A stretch of 64,000 bases of DNA from Bacillota bacterium (GCA_023421245.1 JAEZTV010000033.1:124001-188000), one strand, 5' to 3'. Counted from the stretch's first letter, positions 15,462 to 25,174 are shown. The notes: generated by a model not told the origin, from the sequence alone. Translations and numbers: made by a program.

Positions 15462-17360
15462 ATGAGCACAAAAGTAAAGAGTGCAAGATACATTTTGCTG
15501 CTTGGCTTTTTGGACCTTTTGTGCTCGGCTGCCGCAGTGATTATCGGCTTTCGGCTGAAATTCGGCTTTGTTGGGATGATTCCTACACATTACACCGAAA
15601 ACATCAATTTCTACATTCTTGCCTTGTTTGTATTTACCGCGCTGTCCAACACAATGTTTCGGGTGTACTCGCCCATGCGCCGGAACATTGATGTAGCACA
15701 TATCTCGCTGCTGCTGCCCTCCACCGTTACGGTATTCGCAGCACTGGTACTCGCCGACCGCACGCTCCGCCTTGGAATGCCGGTGGAGGTCATGGGTATT
15801 ATCTGCGCGCTGCTGCTGTGCTTGATGCTGCTTGCCCGTATGGTGGTCAAGGGGCTGCGCGCAGCAAACATCTGGTACGAAAGTGCATGGAGCAGCAAAG
15901 GCGCCAAGCGGGTTATCATCTATGCCGCGGGAGAGATGGGCAAATATCTTTATGCCAAGCTTTTGGCAAACCCATATTCCGGCCGCCGCGTGGTTGCGTT
16001 TATAGACGATGACCGTGCGCTGCACGGCAAGCGCATTGGCACCGCGCGCGTAGTCGGCGGCTTCCGAAGCCTTGTATATGCCATTCGCACCCATGCCGCC
16101 AACGAAGTAATTATTGCGCTGCCGGGCGCGGATACCGAACTTGTCAAACGAATTGTGTCGGTATGCCGCCAGTATAAGGTGGAGGTCTCGCGGTTTGGCA
16201 CCATTGAAAATATCGATACCCCCGAGCAAGCAAACATCAGCGGGATTCGGCTGGAGGACCTGCTGCGGCGCGACCGCATTAACCTTAACATGAAGGTTGT
16301 GCGCGCCTTTTTGCAGGGACGCACCGTGTTTGTGACGGGTGGCGCCGGCTCAATCGGTTCGGAGATCTGCCGGCAGGCGCTTTCATTCGGTGCCGCGCGT
16401 GTTGTGGTATTTGACATTGATGAGAACGGGCTGTTTGACATTGGCAACGAGCTGCGTACACTGCTTGAGGAAGATCGCTTTTTCTTGCGCATCGGCTCGA
16501 TTCGTGATACGGCAAGGCTTTCACAGCTTTTTGCAGAGTTCAAACCCGATGTGGTGTTTCATGCGGCCGCGCATAAGCACGTGCCCATGATGGAGGATAA
16601 CCCCGCCGAGGCAATCAAAAACAACGTATTCGGCACGCTTGCCGTGGCCCGCACCGCCGCGCGTTATCGCTGCGGACGGTTCATCCTGATTTCCACCGAC
16701 AAAGCGGTCAACCCGCCCAACATCATGGGGGCGTCCAAGCGCATCGCAGAGCGGTGTATTCAGATGCTCAATGCAAAGAGCGGAAAAACGGTGTTTGCTG
16801 CCGTTCGGTTTGGCAACGTACTCGGCAGCAGTGGCAGCGTGGTGCCTTTTTTCATCAAGCAAATAGAAAGCGGCGGGCCGGTGACCGTAACGCATCCCGA
16901 TATGCGCCGTTATTTTATGACGATCCCCGAGGCGGTTCAACTGGTATTGGAAGCGGGTGGCATCGCGGCGGGCGGTGAGATCTTTGTGCTGGATATGGGC
17001 GAGCCCGTACGCATCTACGATCTTGCGTGCGACCTTATTATGCTGCACGGCTTAAAGCCAAATACAGACATTAAGATTGAGTTTTGCGGCTTGCGCCCGG
17101 GCGAAAAGCTGTTTGAGGAGATTCGACTTGCCGAGGAGGATGTGTCAAAGACCGACAACAACAAGATCTTTGTCCTTAAGCAGACCGAGAATGATTTTAC
17201 CGAGTTCTCACGCGCGATTACGGAACTTGAGCAAAGCTGCCGCGCGGGAGATACCGCCGCGTTGTTTGAATCGGTACGGCACATTGTACCAAGCTTTATG
17301 AAAGGCAAGGATGTGCATGAGGAGGGATTGTCATCCGCCGGGAAATCTTCCGCCGATTAA
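15462..17360 (+). CDS. Membrane-bound nucleotide-sugar 4,6-dehydratase (CapD/PglF family)
   Basis: 632-aa protein that probably converts UDP-GlcNAc to a 4-keto-6-deoxy sugar, the first committed step to rare amino sugars in surface glycans. Four transmembrane segments occupy residues about 8-115. A first nucleotide-binding-like domain (about 140-290) precedes the catalytic SDR domain with TGGAGSIGSE (near residue 293), D-x-D-E-N-G, and the STDKAVNPPNIMGASK catalytic segment in which methionine stands where classical SDRs have tyrosine, as in the PglF/CapD group. Start: GTGAGG closely precedes ATG 15462; a GTG at 15456 or ATG at 15450 is also possible. First gene of the polysaccharide operon. 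Confidence 0.88.
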   Translation: MSTKVKSARYILLLGFLDLLCSAAAVIIGFRLKFGFVGMIPTHYTENINFYILALFVFTALSNTMFRVYSPMRRNIDVAHISLLLPSTVTVFAALVLADRTLRLGMPVEVMGIICALLLCLMLLARMVVKGLRAANIWYESAWSSKGAKRVIIYAAGEMGKYLYAKLLANPYSGRRVVAFIDDDRALHGKRIGTARVVGGFRSLVYAIRTHAANEVIIALPGADTELVKRIVSVCRQYKVEVSRFGTIENIDTPEQANISGIRLEDLLRRDRINLNMKVVRAFLQGRTVFVTGGAGSIGSEICRQALSFGAARVVVFDIDENGLFDIGNELRTLLEEDRFFLRIGSIRDTARLSQLFAEFKPDVVFHAAAHKHVPMMEDNPAEAIKNNVFGTLAVARTAARYRCGRFILISTDKAVNPPNIMGASKRIAERCIQMLNAKSGKTVFAAVRFGNVLGSSGSVVPFFIKQIESGGPVTVTHPDMRRYFMTIPEAVQLVLEAGGIAAGGEIFVLDMGEPVRIYDLACDLIMLHGLKPNTDIKIEFCGLRPGEKLFEEIRLAEEDVSKTDNNKIFVLKQTENDFTEFSRAITELEQSCRAGDTAALFESVRHIVPSFMKGKDVHEEGLSSAGKSSAD

Positions 17361-17383
17361 GGGGCAACCCCTTTTTAAAAAGT

Positions 17384-18607
17384 GTGTTCATTCTCATGAG
17401 CGGGTCGGTGATATCACAGATAATACCGTTTATTACCTCTCCGCTGCTTAGCCGTATCTATTCGCCCGAGATGTTTAGTGTGTTTGCACTGTTTCTTTCC
17501 ACCGTCAACATCCTTGATGTGTTTGCAACGCTCAAATACGACCTTGCCGTGATGGTCGCTCAGGACGGGGACGAGGCGGCAGACGCGTTGTGGCTGTGCA
17601 TTGGCATTAGCCTTGCGCTTAGTATTGCGGTACTGTGTGCCACACCGCTTGCTATATGGCTTTTCCCCTCTTTTTTTGGCGAGCAGAGCAGGTGGCTGTA
17701 CCTTGTGCCCGTATCGGTGTTTTTTACCTCACTTTTCTCTACGCTCAGCTATTATAACCTGCGGCAAAACCAAATTGCGCACATCACACGCGCAAACATT
17801 GTGCGGGCGCTTTGTGCGTCTGCCGTTCAAATTACACTCGGCTTGCTTGGGTTTGGCGCTGTTGGGCTTTTGCTCGGTCAGGCTGTTTCCTATCTTTTGG
17901 GGAGCATCATGCTGCTGTTTGGCACAGCCGCACACATCCCACGCCCAAGCAGACAAACGATAAAGGCAGCTGCAAAACGGCACCGCGAATTTCCGCTGTT
18001 CACCCTGCCCGGAACACTTGCCACAACGCTCAGCTATAACCTTGTTTCGTATTTTCTAAAGGCCTTTTTTGTGCCGGCACAGCTCGGGTATTACTCGCTG
18101 GTCAATCAGGTGCTCAGTATGCCCCTTACGGTAATTTCGGGTGCGGTCGGCAATGTGTTTTTGAAAAAAAGTGCAGAGGAGGCAAATGAAAAACAGCTGA
18201 ACGCGCGGACGTTTGATGTCATCACACGCACGCTGTTTTTTCTTTCCGTGCCCATTTTTACCGTCTTGTTTATATTTGCCACACCTATCCTGCGCATCTT
18301 TTTGGGGGAGCAGTGGGTTCCTGCCGCAGGTATGGTTCGCGCATTGATTCCGATGTTCTTTGCACGTTTTGTTGTAACGCCTGTGACCTCAAGCGCAATT
18401 GTTGCAGGCCGCCAGGCTGCTGCGATGATATGGCAGCTTTCTCTGCTGGCCGCCTCGCTTATACCCGCTCTCATACAGCTGATGCAGCCGCTTTCCATAA
18501 ACCGCTATCTTTCGCTTTTATCGGCGCTGCTTGCGGTAAGCTACGGGGTGTTTTACCTGTATTGCCGCCGCTTGCTCAAAAGCAAAATGCCGCCTGCCAA
18601 CCGGTAG
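17384..18607 (+). CDS. Oligosaccharide flippase (Wzx family)
   Basis: 407-aa polytopic membrane protein of the MOP/Wzx group, expected to flip lipid-linked glycan repeats across the membrane. It has about twelve hydrophobic segments, starting FILMSGSVISQIIPFITSPLLSRIY. The ORF's standard start is GTG 17384, but the same frame continues upstream to 17327 with a coding-quality basic, amphipathic segment (RREIFRRLRGNPFLKS) typical of Wzx N-termini and a GGAGGG at 17321-17326. No ATG, GTG or TTG exists there, so an ATT/ATC start would be needed. It would overlap the 3' end of the dehydratase gene. Confidence 0.82.
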   Translation: MFILMSGSVISQIIPFITSPLLSRIYSPEMFSVFALFLSTVNILDVFATLKYDLAVMVAQDGDEAADALWLCIGISLALSIAVLCATPLAIWLFPSFFGEQSRWLYLVPVSVFFTSLFSTLSYYNLRQNQIAHITRANIVRALCASAVQITLGLLGFGAVGLLLGQAVSYLLGSIMLLFGTAAHIPRPSRQTIKAAAKRHREFPLFTLPGTLATTLSYNLVSYFLKAFFVPAQLGYYSLVNQVLSMPLTVISGAVGNVFLKKSAEEANEKQLNARTFDVITRTLFFLSVPIFTVLFIFATPILRIFLGEQWVPAAGMVRALIPMFFARFVVTPVTSSAIVAGRQAAAMIWQLSLLAASLIPALIQLMQPLSINRYLSLLSALLAVSYGVFYLYCRRLLKSKMPPANR

Positions 18608-18651
18608 GCAGCACCTATTGTGCAAAATACGAACTGGAGTTGTCGCCGCCG

Positions 18652-20049
18652 ATGAAGAGAGTAATGAAACGACTAAAACCAAACATTCTGCCCGCGTTTG
18701 AGCTTTTGTACCTTGGCTGCGCCTTCTTTCTTGTGTTTGAAATTGCTGTGCCGCTGCCGGTAAGCGTCTACAAAGGGCTGTATGTCGCGCTGTTTTTTGT
18801 GCTTATGCTGCGCGCAGTCGTTATGCGTGAGGGAATGGCGCTGTTTTTGCCGAGATACCTGCGTATCGGCCGCGTTGCGCTGCCGGTGCTGCTACTGCTC
18901 GGCTATCTCTTTTTAGATGCCGTGGGTTTGCTTTACTCTCCCAATGCAAGCTATGCCGCGCACAAATACTATGTGGTTGTTCCCATGCTGTTTTTTCTTA
19001 TGCCTACCCTGTGCTTTGCAAAGGATGAAGCACATCTTGACCGGTTGTACCGGACCCTCGCAGTTTCCGGTGTGGCGGTCGTCCTGTTTTCACTGTCCAA
19101 CTACTTTATTTATGAGTTCATCCCCCTGCCCTACCTCAGAAGGCTCTCGACGATTGCCGACTACAACCGCTATGCGGAAAATCTGTTTGTTGCACTGGCA
19201 CTTGCGGGCTACTACATCATCGGCACGAAGTACAAGCGAATTCACCGAACGCTGCTGCTGTGCGCGGTCATCATTCTTTTGGGAACCGCAATCACGCTCA
19301 GCGGCTCGCGGCGCACCTATCTGCTGATGTTCCCCGCCCTTGCCGTGCTGCTGTTATACCGTTTGTTTTATGTTGTCCGCTACAGTGCTACCGAGCGCGC
19401 GGCGTTTATGCGCTTGACGATGGGGGCTGGATGGTGCATATGCGCGCTTCTTGTGATGTTTGCGGCAAAGTCAGGCTTTGAGCGCTATTCCGACATCAAG
19501 TATCAGCAGGAGATTGCACAGGGCGGCGAGGTAAGCGAAGAAAACAACGTAGACACCGTCATTGATTCAATCTCGACGGGCGGGATGTTCGAAAAGCGCG
19601 CTGTGATATGGCGCACCGCAATAAATACCGCGGTAGATTACGATTTTTTGGACATAATAATTGGGCGCGGTAGCGGGTACGACTCTTATTTATATGACCA
19701 TACGCCCGATCCACAGCTTACTGAGATGTATAAGCATATTGAGGATAAACCGAAAAACTGGATGAACCCGCATAACTTTTTGCTTGCCGACCTGCTAAAC
19801 GGCGGAGCCGTGCGTCTTGCGGTATCCCTTGCGCTGGCGGCATCGGTTGCTGCAAGCCTTGTGATGCTGTTCATACATCGCCCTCACCGCGCACTTGGAC
19901 TGATAACGGCAATGGCGCTTGTGTACTTTAACGCGTTTATCTCAGGAAGGTACGGGTTTGTATACGACAAGTTCTATTACATTTTGCTTGCTTGCATCAT
20001 GGCGGAGCATGCGCTTGCAAAAGATGCCCGCCCGACGATGGGAAGGTGA
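18652..20049 (+). CDS. O-antigen ligase/polymerase family protein (Wzy-like)
   Basis: 465-aa membrane protein with about ten to twelve hydrophobic segments and a large extracytoplasmic loop around residues 290-400, the layout of Wzy polymerases and WaaL ligases. Within the loop a R-A-V-I-W-R-T-A motif precedes a G-R-G-S-G-Y segment and H-N-F-L-L, which match the Wzy_C pattern (W-x-x-A, H-N). It probably polymerises or transfers the glycan repeat units outside the membrane. The first ATG (18652) is used; another at 18664 is possible. Next gene follows after 6 bp. Confidence 0.75.
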   Translation: MKRVMKRLKPNILPAFELLYLGCAFFLVFEIAVPLPVSVYKGLYVALFFVLMLRAVVMREGMALFLPRYLRIGRVALPVLLLLGYLFLDAVGLLYSPNASYAAHKYYVVVPMLFFLMPTLCFAKDEAHLDRLYRTLAVSGVAVVLFSLSNYFIYEFIPLPYLRRLSTIADYNRYAENLFVALALAGYYIIGTKYKRIHRTLLLCAVIILLGTAITLSGSRRTYLLMFPALAVLLLYRLFYVVRYSATERAAFMRLTMGAGWCICALLVMFAAKSGFERYSDIKYQQEIAQGGEVSEENNVDTVIDSISTGGMFEKRAVIWRTAINTAVDYDFLDIIIGRGSGYDSYLYDHTPDPQLTEMYKHIEDKPKNWMNPHNFLLADLLNGGAVRLAVSLALAASVAASLVMLFIHRPHRALGLITAMALVYFNAFISGRYGFVYDKFYYILLACIMAEHALAKDARPTMGR

Positions 20050-20055
20050 CGGCCG

Positions 20056-21111
20056 GTGATACTGTTTATTTGCTATACCGATATTGGCAATGCGTCCTCC
20101 GGCTCCTCGGTGCGCCCGCAGATGATGTACCACGCGTTTTGCGAGCTAGGATATGAGGTTTTGCTGCTCTCAGGCGCGCAGGAAAAACGTGCGCTTCGTG
20201 TGCGTGCGGTGCGGCGCATCTATGCGGAGCTCGAGAAGAAAACCCCGCAGTTTTGCTATATTGAGCTGCCGTCGGGGCCTATCTTCGGGTGGGAGGATCG
20301 CAAGCTTTTGCTGTATCTCAGGCGGCTTGGCGTGCCCTGTGCCGCCTTTTACCGCGACGCCTTTTACCGCTTTGCGCCGTGGTGGGGGGTATCCAAACCC
20401 AAAAAGGCAGTGCTCCGGCTGCTGCACACAGCGGACAACCTTCTGCTGCGCCGGTGCTGCGACATTGTATACTTTCCGTCTCAAAGCATGGCAGCCCTTT
20501 TTTCGTTCCCCCGTACTGATGTGCTGCCACCCGCTTGTGAGGCACGCTTTTTTAAGCCGCGCACGGCACCGCGCTCCTGCATCTATGTGGGCGGACTTTC
20601 GCGCCGTTACGGCACCGACCTGCTGCTGGCGGCATTTGAAACGCTCAACCGAACGGGTGATTACCCGTTGACCATCGTATGCCGCGAGGCAGAAAAAGAA
20701 TACATCCCGCCGAAATTTCTCGCCTCCCCATGGCTGTGCGTCGTACACGCAAGCGGCGATGCGCTTACAGAATACTACGCAGCCGCCGATCTCGGGCTTT
20801 ACTGCGGCAGACGGGACATCTATATGGATTTTGCCATGCCGGTAAAGGTGTTTGAGTATCTTTCGCACGGGCTGGTGGTGGTAACCACCAACTGTACCGA
20901 GATTGCGGCATTTGTGCGTAAAAACGGGGTGGGAACAGTGGTGCATGATGATGCACGCTCGATTGCGGCAGGTGTGCGCGAGATGATCGCCCGCCCAAAA
21001 GGCTATCGCAACTGCTACGAGAACATTGTGCGTACCGTAAAGGAAGACAACCTTTGGGTTCATCGGGCGCAGCAGGTTGCAGCCGATCTGCTCATCGACT
21101 CCACCCCTTAA
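20056..21111 (+). CDS. Glycosyltransferase (GT-B, GT4-like)
   Basis: 351-aa GT-B-fold glycosyltransferase. The N-domain has the short ICYTDIGNASSG start; the C-domain has CIYVGGLSRRYGTDLLLAAFE and a late PVKVFEYLSHGLVVVTTNCTEIAAFV segment, which is the acceptor/donor-binding region of GT4 enzymes (the usual E-x7-E is only partly kept). It starts at a GTG with AAGGTG 9 nt upstream, 6 bp after the Wzy-like gene. Donor and acceptor sugars unknown. Followed by a 105-bp gap with a short hairpin (CTGCC/GGCAG). Confidence 0.75.
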   Translation: MILFICYTDIGNASSGSSVRPQMMYHAFCELGYEVLLLSGAQEKRALRVRAVRRIYAELEKKTPQFCYIELPSGPIFGWEDRKLLLYLRRLGVPCAAFYRDAFYRFAPWWGVSKPKKAVLRLLHTADNLLLRRCCDIVYFPSQSMAALFSFPRTDVLPPACEARFFKPRTAPRSCIYVGGLSRRYGTDLLLAAFETLNRTGDYPLTIVCREAEKEYIPPKFLASPWLCVVHASGDALTEYYAAADLGLYCGRRDIYMDFAMPVKVFEYLSHGLVVVTTNCTEIAAFVRKNGVGTVVHDDARSIAAGVREMIARPKGYRNCYENIVRTVKEDNLWVHRAQQVAADLLIDSTP

Positions 21112-21216
21112 AAGGATATGATCTGCCAAAAACGGCAGGCAATCTTGCCCGGATTTCCGTATGGCTGAAAAAGTAATTATCTTGAAGTTTGTTAAGTATA
21201 AGAGGGGGCAAGCGCA

Positions 21217-22308
21217 GTGAGGCTTCTTTTTGTTTCTGCGGCAAACTCCTCGCACACCGTTAAATGGGTAAACGCTCTGGCAAGCCGCGGGCATCAGGTT
21301 TTACTTGCATCCCAGATTGACCACCGTGCGCAGAAGGATGCGCTCTCACCCCTTGTACGGGTAGAGTACCTGCTGCACCCGGGCACATTAGGGTATTATC
21401 GCAACGCCATGCAGCTGCGAGAGCTTGCCGCGGTATATGCGCCGGAGGTTGTAAACGCACATTACGCAAGCGGCTACGGCACCCTTGCGCGCAGAGCACG
21501 GGTGAAACCGCTGCTGCTGTCCATCTGGGGCAGCGATGTCTACCATTTCCCCGGTAAAAGCCGGTTCCATCGCCGTCTTTTGGAAAAAAACCTTTCGTAC
21601 GCAAAAGCAATTGCCTCTACCAGTCTGATTATGGCGAAGGAGGCAGAGCAGTACATGAAAAATGGCACGCCGGTATTCATTACCCCTTTTGGCGTGGATA
21701 CCTCGTTGTTTCATCCTATCCCCCGTCCCCCGCAGAATGAATTTGTTGTAGGTATTGCCAAGCGCCTTGAGCCTGAAAGCGGTGTGGATATCCTGCTCAA
21801 GGCCTTTCGCATCTTCCGCACACAGGTGCGTATAATCAACCCCACCGGCAGGCTAAGGCTCTCGGTCTACGGTCAGGGCAGCGAGTACACGGCGCTGATG
21901 GGCCTTGCGTGCGACATCCTCATCAAAGACGACACCGAGTTTTTCGGGCAGATTGCAAACGATGAAATGGCAAAGGCGTTTGCCGCAATGGATGTGGTGT
22001 GCATGCCAAGCCTGCGCGAAAGTTTTGGCGTTGCCGCAGTGGAGGCGATGGCGTGCGGACGTCCGGTTATCACAAGCGGTGCGGACGGCTTTTTGGAAAC
22101 GGTGGAAAACGATGTGACGGGCATCATCCTGCAGGAGCTGAATGAAAACAGCCTTGCCGACGCCATGCTAAAGCTGTACAAAGACCCCCTTCTGCGCCGT
22201 GCAATGGGCGAGGCCGGCCGGCACCGCGCAGTGGTGCTGTTTTCGCTCGATGAATGTGTGAACGGTATGGAGGCGGCGCTCGAATACACCGCGCAGCTCA
22301 TCGATTGA
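21217..22308 (+). CDS. Glycosyltransferase family 4
   Basis: 363-aa GT4 glycosyltransferase. It has an N-terminal SHTVKWVNALASRGHQV donor-domain start, the GIAKRLEPESGVDILLKAF hinge, and the MPSLRESFGVAAVEAMACGRPVI motif with the conserved E-x7-E. The GTG start has AGGGGG 9 nt upstream. An aspartate-rich second half makes this a standard retaining transferase. Acceptor is not predictable. Confidence 0.88.
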   Translation: MRLLFVSAANSSHTVKWVNALASRGHQVLLASQIDHRAQKDALSPLVRVEYLLHPGTLGYYRNAMQLRELAAVYAPEVVNAHYASGYGTLARRARVKPLLLSIWGSDVYHFPGKSRFHRRLLEKNLSYAKAIASTSLIMAKEAEQYMKNGTPVFITPFGVDTSLFHPIPRPPQNEFVVGIAKRLEPESGVDILLKAFRIFRTQVRIINPTGRLRLSVYGQGSEYTALMGLACDILIKDDTEFFGQIANDEMAKAFAAMDVVCMPSLRESFGVAAVEAMACGRPVITSGADGFLETVENDVTGIILQELNENSLADAMLKLYKDPLLRRAMGEAGRHRAVVLFSLDECVNGMEAALEYTAQLID

Positions 22309-22321
22309 GGCGGCGAAAGGA

Positions 22322-23548
22322 ATGAGAAAAACGAACAGCATCCTCATCATCAATCATTACGCCGGCAGCAGTAAAATGGGCATGGAGTACCGGCATTTCT
22401 ATCTTGCGCGGGAGCTTGTGCGCATGGGGCATACCGTGACGATTGTCGCGGCGAGTTTCTCGCACCTGCGCGGCAACAACCCCCTGCCCGACCATTCGCT
22501 GCAGGAGACGATTGAGGACGGCGTTTCGTTTGTTTGGATAAAGACGCCCCCCTATTACCGCAACAACGCATATCGCGCACGCAACATCGCAGCGTTCTTG
22601 TCCTCCCTGCACCGCCATGCCAAGCAGCTTGTAAAGGATTACCGCCCCGACGTTGTGGTGGCGTCCTCCACCTATCTGCTCGACATCTACCCCGCTGCGC
22701 GCATTACAAAACTTGCGGGAGCACGGCTTGTGTTTGAGCTGCACGATGTATGGCCCTTAACCCTTACCGAGCTGCACGACTATCCGCCGCGGCATCCGCT
22801 TGTTCGTGTGCTTGGTGCGGCGGAACGCGCAAGCTACCGGCTGGCGGACGCTGTTGTGTCAATCCTGCCCGGAGCCGCGCTGCGTGCGCGCGAGCTGGGT
22901 ATTGCAAATAAGAAAATAACCCATGTGCCAAACGGCGTTTCGCCCGAAAACACAGGTGCCTGCGAAAAGAGCAGCGCACAGCAGCGCATTGCGCACCTCA
23001 AGGCGCAGGGGATGTTTACCGTTGTCTATGTCGGCGGCTTTGCACAGGCAAACGCGCTCGAAACCTTGGTACAGGCGTGCTCCCTTTTGCCCGATGGCAT
23101 TGCCGTGGTATTGGTGGGCAAGGGGGAGCGCAAAAACGAGCTGATGGCCTTTGCCGCACAAAAAAACCTGCGCAACCTCTATTTTGAGGAATATGTGCAA
23201 AAGGCGCAAACGCACGGTGTGCTGACCGAGGCCGACTGCCTGTACCTCGGTGCACGGGCAAGCGCGCTGTACCGCTACGGCATTGGTATGAATAAGCTTT
23301 ATGATTATATGCTGTCGGCAAAGCCTATTGTGTTTGGCATTGACGCGCCGGACAATGAAGTTCGTGCATGCGCGTGCGGCGTGTGCGTCCAGCCGCAAAG
23401 CGCCGAGGCACTGGCGGAAGGCATCCTGCATCTGTGGGCAATGCCGAGCGCACAGCGCAAGAGCATGGGCGCGCGCGGCAGAGAGTATGTGCTTGCAAAC
23501 CGCACCTATGCAGCCCTTGCACAGCAGTTTTTAGACGCGGTGCTGTAG
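22322..23548 (+). CDS. Glycosyltransferase family 4, WbuB-like
   Basis: 408-aa GT4 glycosyltransferase of the WbuB/FnlC type. The N-terminal INHYAGSSKMGMEYRHFYLARELVRMGHTVTIVAASFSHLRG segment is characteristic, with HDVWPLTL in the middle and a GIGMNKLYDYMLSAKPIVFG acceptor/donor segment later. WbuB in other bacteria adds the second sugar (an N-acetylfucosamine-type residue) onto a lipid-linked amino sugar. Only 13 bp from the previous gene. The preceding dehydratase makes a rare-sugar role reasonable but unproved. Confidence 0.85.
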   Translation: MRKTNSILIINHYAGSSKMGMEYRHFYLARELVRMGHTVTIVAASFSHLRGNNPLPDHSLQETIEDGVSFVWIKTPPYYRNNAYRARNIAAFLSSLHRHAKQLVKDYRPDVVVASSTYLLDIYPAARITKLAGARLVFELHDVWPLTLTELHDYPPRHPLVRVLGAAERASYRLADAVVSILPGAALRARELGIANKKITHVPNGVSPENTGACEKSSAQQRIAHLKAQGMFTVVYVGGFAQANALETLVQACSLLPDGIAVVLVGKGERKNELMAFAAQKNLRNLYFEEYVQKAQTHGVLTEADCLYLGARASALYRYGIGMNKLYDYMLSAKPIVFGIDAPDNEVRACACGVCVQPQSAEALAEGILHLWAMPSAQRKSMGARGREYVLANRTYAALAQQFLDAVL

Positions 23549-23671
23549 GCTCGTTTTAATAACAGACAAAGCTCTGTCTTTTTCTCCCGCTGCATTGTGT
23601 GGCGGGCAGGAACTGCCTGTGTGCGGTCAAATCGGCATACATGTTTTACTATAAACGGAGTAAATAAAACT

Positions 23672-24361
23672 ATGCTCGCAGGAAATATAAACGAGCTGCC
23701 CATGCGTATGCACGGACAGCAGTGCAGACGGTATCTTTCCCTGCTGCACGGAAAAAAGGGCGCCTTTGTGCTCAAGCGCATCTTCGATGTATGTATCTCA
23801 GCGGCTGGGCTAATCATCCTTTTGCCGCTGCTATGTGCGGCAGCAGTTACGGTGGGGCTTACCTCGCGCGGCGGCATATTCTTTTTGCAGGAGCGCATAG
23901 GGCAGAACCTGCGCCCGTTTTATATCATCAAGTTTCGTACCATGAAAGTTCAAAAATCGCCGGAAGCGCTGCCCCTCACCACTAAAAATGATGCGCGCAT
24001 TACGGCGGTAGGGCGCATTTTACGGCGGCTGCATCTTGATGAGCTGCCACAGCTAATCAACGTGCTCAGGGGGGATATGTCGTTGGTTGGGCCGCGCCCC
24101 GAGGTGGAGCGTTATGTCAACCATTACACCGACCAATTTCTTGCCACCCTGTTGGTACGTCCGGGCATTACCTGCACCTCAAGCATCCACTTTCGCAATG
24201 AAAACGAGCTGCTCGAACAGAGCGAAAACGCCGAGGAGTACTATCTTTCACATATCTTACCGGTAAAGATGGAGTATAACCTGCGATATCTGCGGGAAAT
24301 CGGTATTTGGTGCGACCTTTGTATCCTGTATAAGACCGCGGCGGCAGTGTTTTCGCGTTAG
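23672..24361 (+). CDS. Initiating sugar phosphate transferase (PglC/WbaP-type)
   Basis: 229-aa membrane phosphoglycosyl transferase that loads a sugar-1-phosphate onto undecaprenyl phosphate, the first membrane step of surface glycan synthesis. It has the bacterial-sugar-transferase signature: one hydrophobic re-entrant helix (KRIFDVCISAAGLIILLPLL), the QERIGQNLRPFYIIKFRTM motif, the LRRLHLDELPQLINVLRGDMSLVGPRPE catalytic segment. About 35 N-terminal residues precede the core. The ATG at 23672 is used, with GGAG 11 nt upstream. It ends the polysaccharide operon and is separated from the WbuB-like gene by about 120 bp. Confidence 0.9.
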   Translation: MLAGNINELPMRMHGQQCRRYLSLLHGKKGAFVLKRIFDVCISAAGLIILLPLLCAAAVTVGLTSRGGIFFLQERIGQNLRPFYIIKFRTMKVQKSPEALPLTTKNDARITAVGRILRRLHLDELPQLINVLRGDMSLVGPRPEVERYVNHYTDQFLATLLVRPGITCTSSIHFRNENELLEQSENAEEYYLSHILPVKMEYNLRYLREIGIWCDLCILYKTAAAVFSR

Positions 24362-24550
24362 CGGCGGTTTGTGTACGATATTGCGGACAGTCGGCACGCT
24401 GTTTTAGCTGCGGTGCTTTTCATTTGACGCTGAATATGGTAGATTATATGTATTAAGTGTGTTATCTTCGACGGGAGAGCCGTTTTGAATGATACCCCTC
24501 TTTTATGTGGGGCGGACAATGGATCCGGTTTGGAGAAAGGCGGTTTTGAC

Positions 24551-25162
24551 ATGGAATACGAGGCGTTTTCGGGCGGTGTGGAACCGGGCGGACTGCGCAC
24601 CACCTATGAGATTAACATTCTAATCTGCTACCTGCTTAAGACGGTGGACGCTCGGTTTACCAAGGCACAGCTGGCAGAGATTTTGCAGCGGGACGGACTG
24701 GTAAACTACTTTGAGCTTGCAAACTCGCTCAACGAACTGGTTCGGCTTGAGCAGGTAACGCTTAGCAAAAGCGACTCCGGCGAGGAGGTTTACGGCGTTA
24801 CCGAGCTTGGTGCGCAGGCATGTGCCGCCATTGAGCGGACGGTGGCGGTATCGGTGCGTGACAAGGCCGTAAAAGCCGCACTGCGCCTGATGAAAAAGGT
24901 GGAACGCCAGCGAAAAAACAAGGCGGATATTGTGCAGACAAGTGATGGGTACCTCGTTAATATGCGCATTCTCGACTACGGCTCGGACCTGATGGAGCTT
25001 AAACTGTTTTTACCCGACGCGGGTCAGGCAGCACTTGTAAAACGGCAATTTTTAAACGACCCGCAGCTGTTATACAAAGGCGTGCTCTCGCTTTTGGTTC
25101 GCGATCTGGAAGAATTCGGCGACCTTGTACCGAGCGAGGACGACGGCCTGTTTGACGAATAG
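24551..25162 (+). CDS. DUF4364 family protein
   Basis: 203-aa protein of the clostridial DUF4364 family. It starts with a winged-helix-like N-terminus (EINILICYLLKTVDARFTKAQLAEILQRDGLVNYFELANSLNELV), suggesting a regulator, but no function is known to me. The ATG at 24551 is preferred: AGGCGG lies 7 nt upstream. The frame is open upstream to a TTG at 24485 which is unlikely. A possible promoter (TTGACG, 17 nt, TATGTA) lies at 24424-24452. Next gene is sbcD, 12 bp downstream, so it is probably the head of a DUF4364-sbcD-sbcC unit. Confidence 0.7.
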   Translation: MEYEAFSGGVEPGGLRTTYEINILICYLLKTVDARFTKAQLAEILQRDGLVNYFELANSLNELVRLEQVTLSKSDSGEEVYGVTELGAQACAAIERTVAVSVRDKAVKAALRLMKKVERQRKNKADIVQTSDGYLVNMRILDYGSDLMELKLFLPDAGQAALVKRQFLNDPQLLYKGVLSLLVRDLEEFGDLVPSEDDGLFDE

Positions 25163-25174
25163 AGGGGTGGCGGC

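Noticed and set aside
15285..16229. 314-codon minus-strand frame opposite the 4,6-dehydratase
   Set aside because: Composition shadow of an intact conserved gene.
20170..21294. 374-codon minus-strand frame opposite two glycosyltransferases
   Set aside because: Crosses the boundary of two real plus-strand genes and has no family signs.
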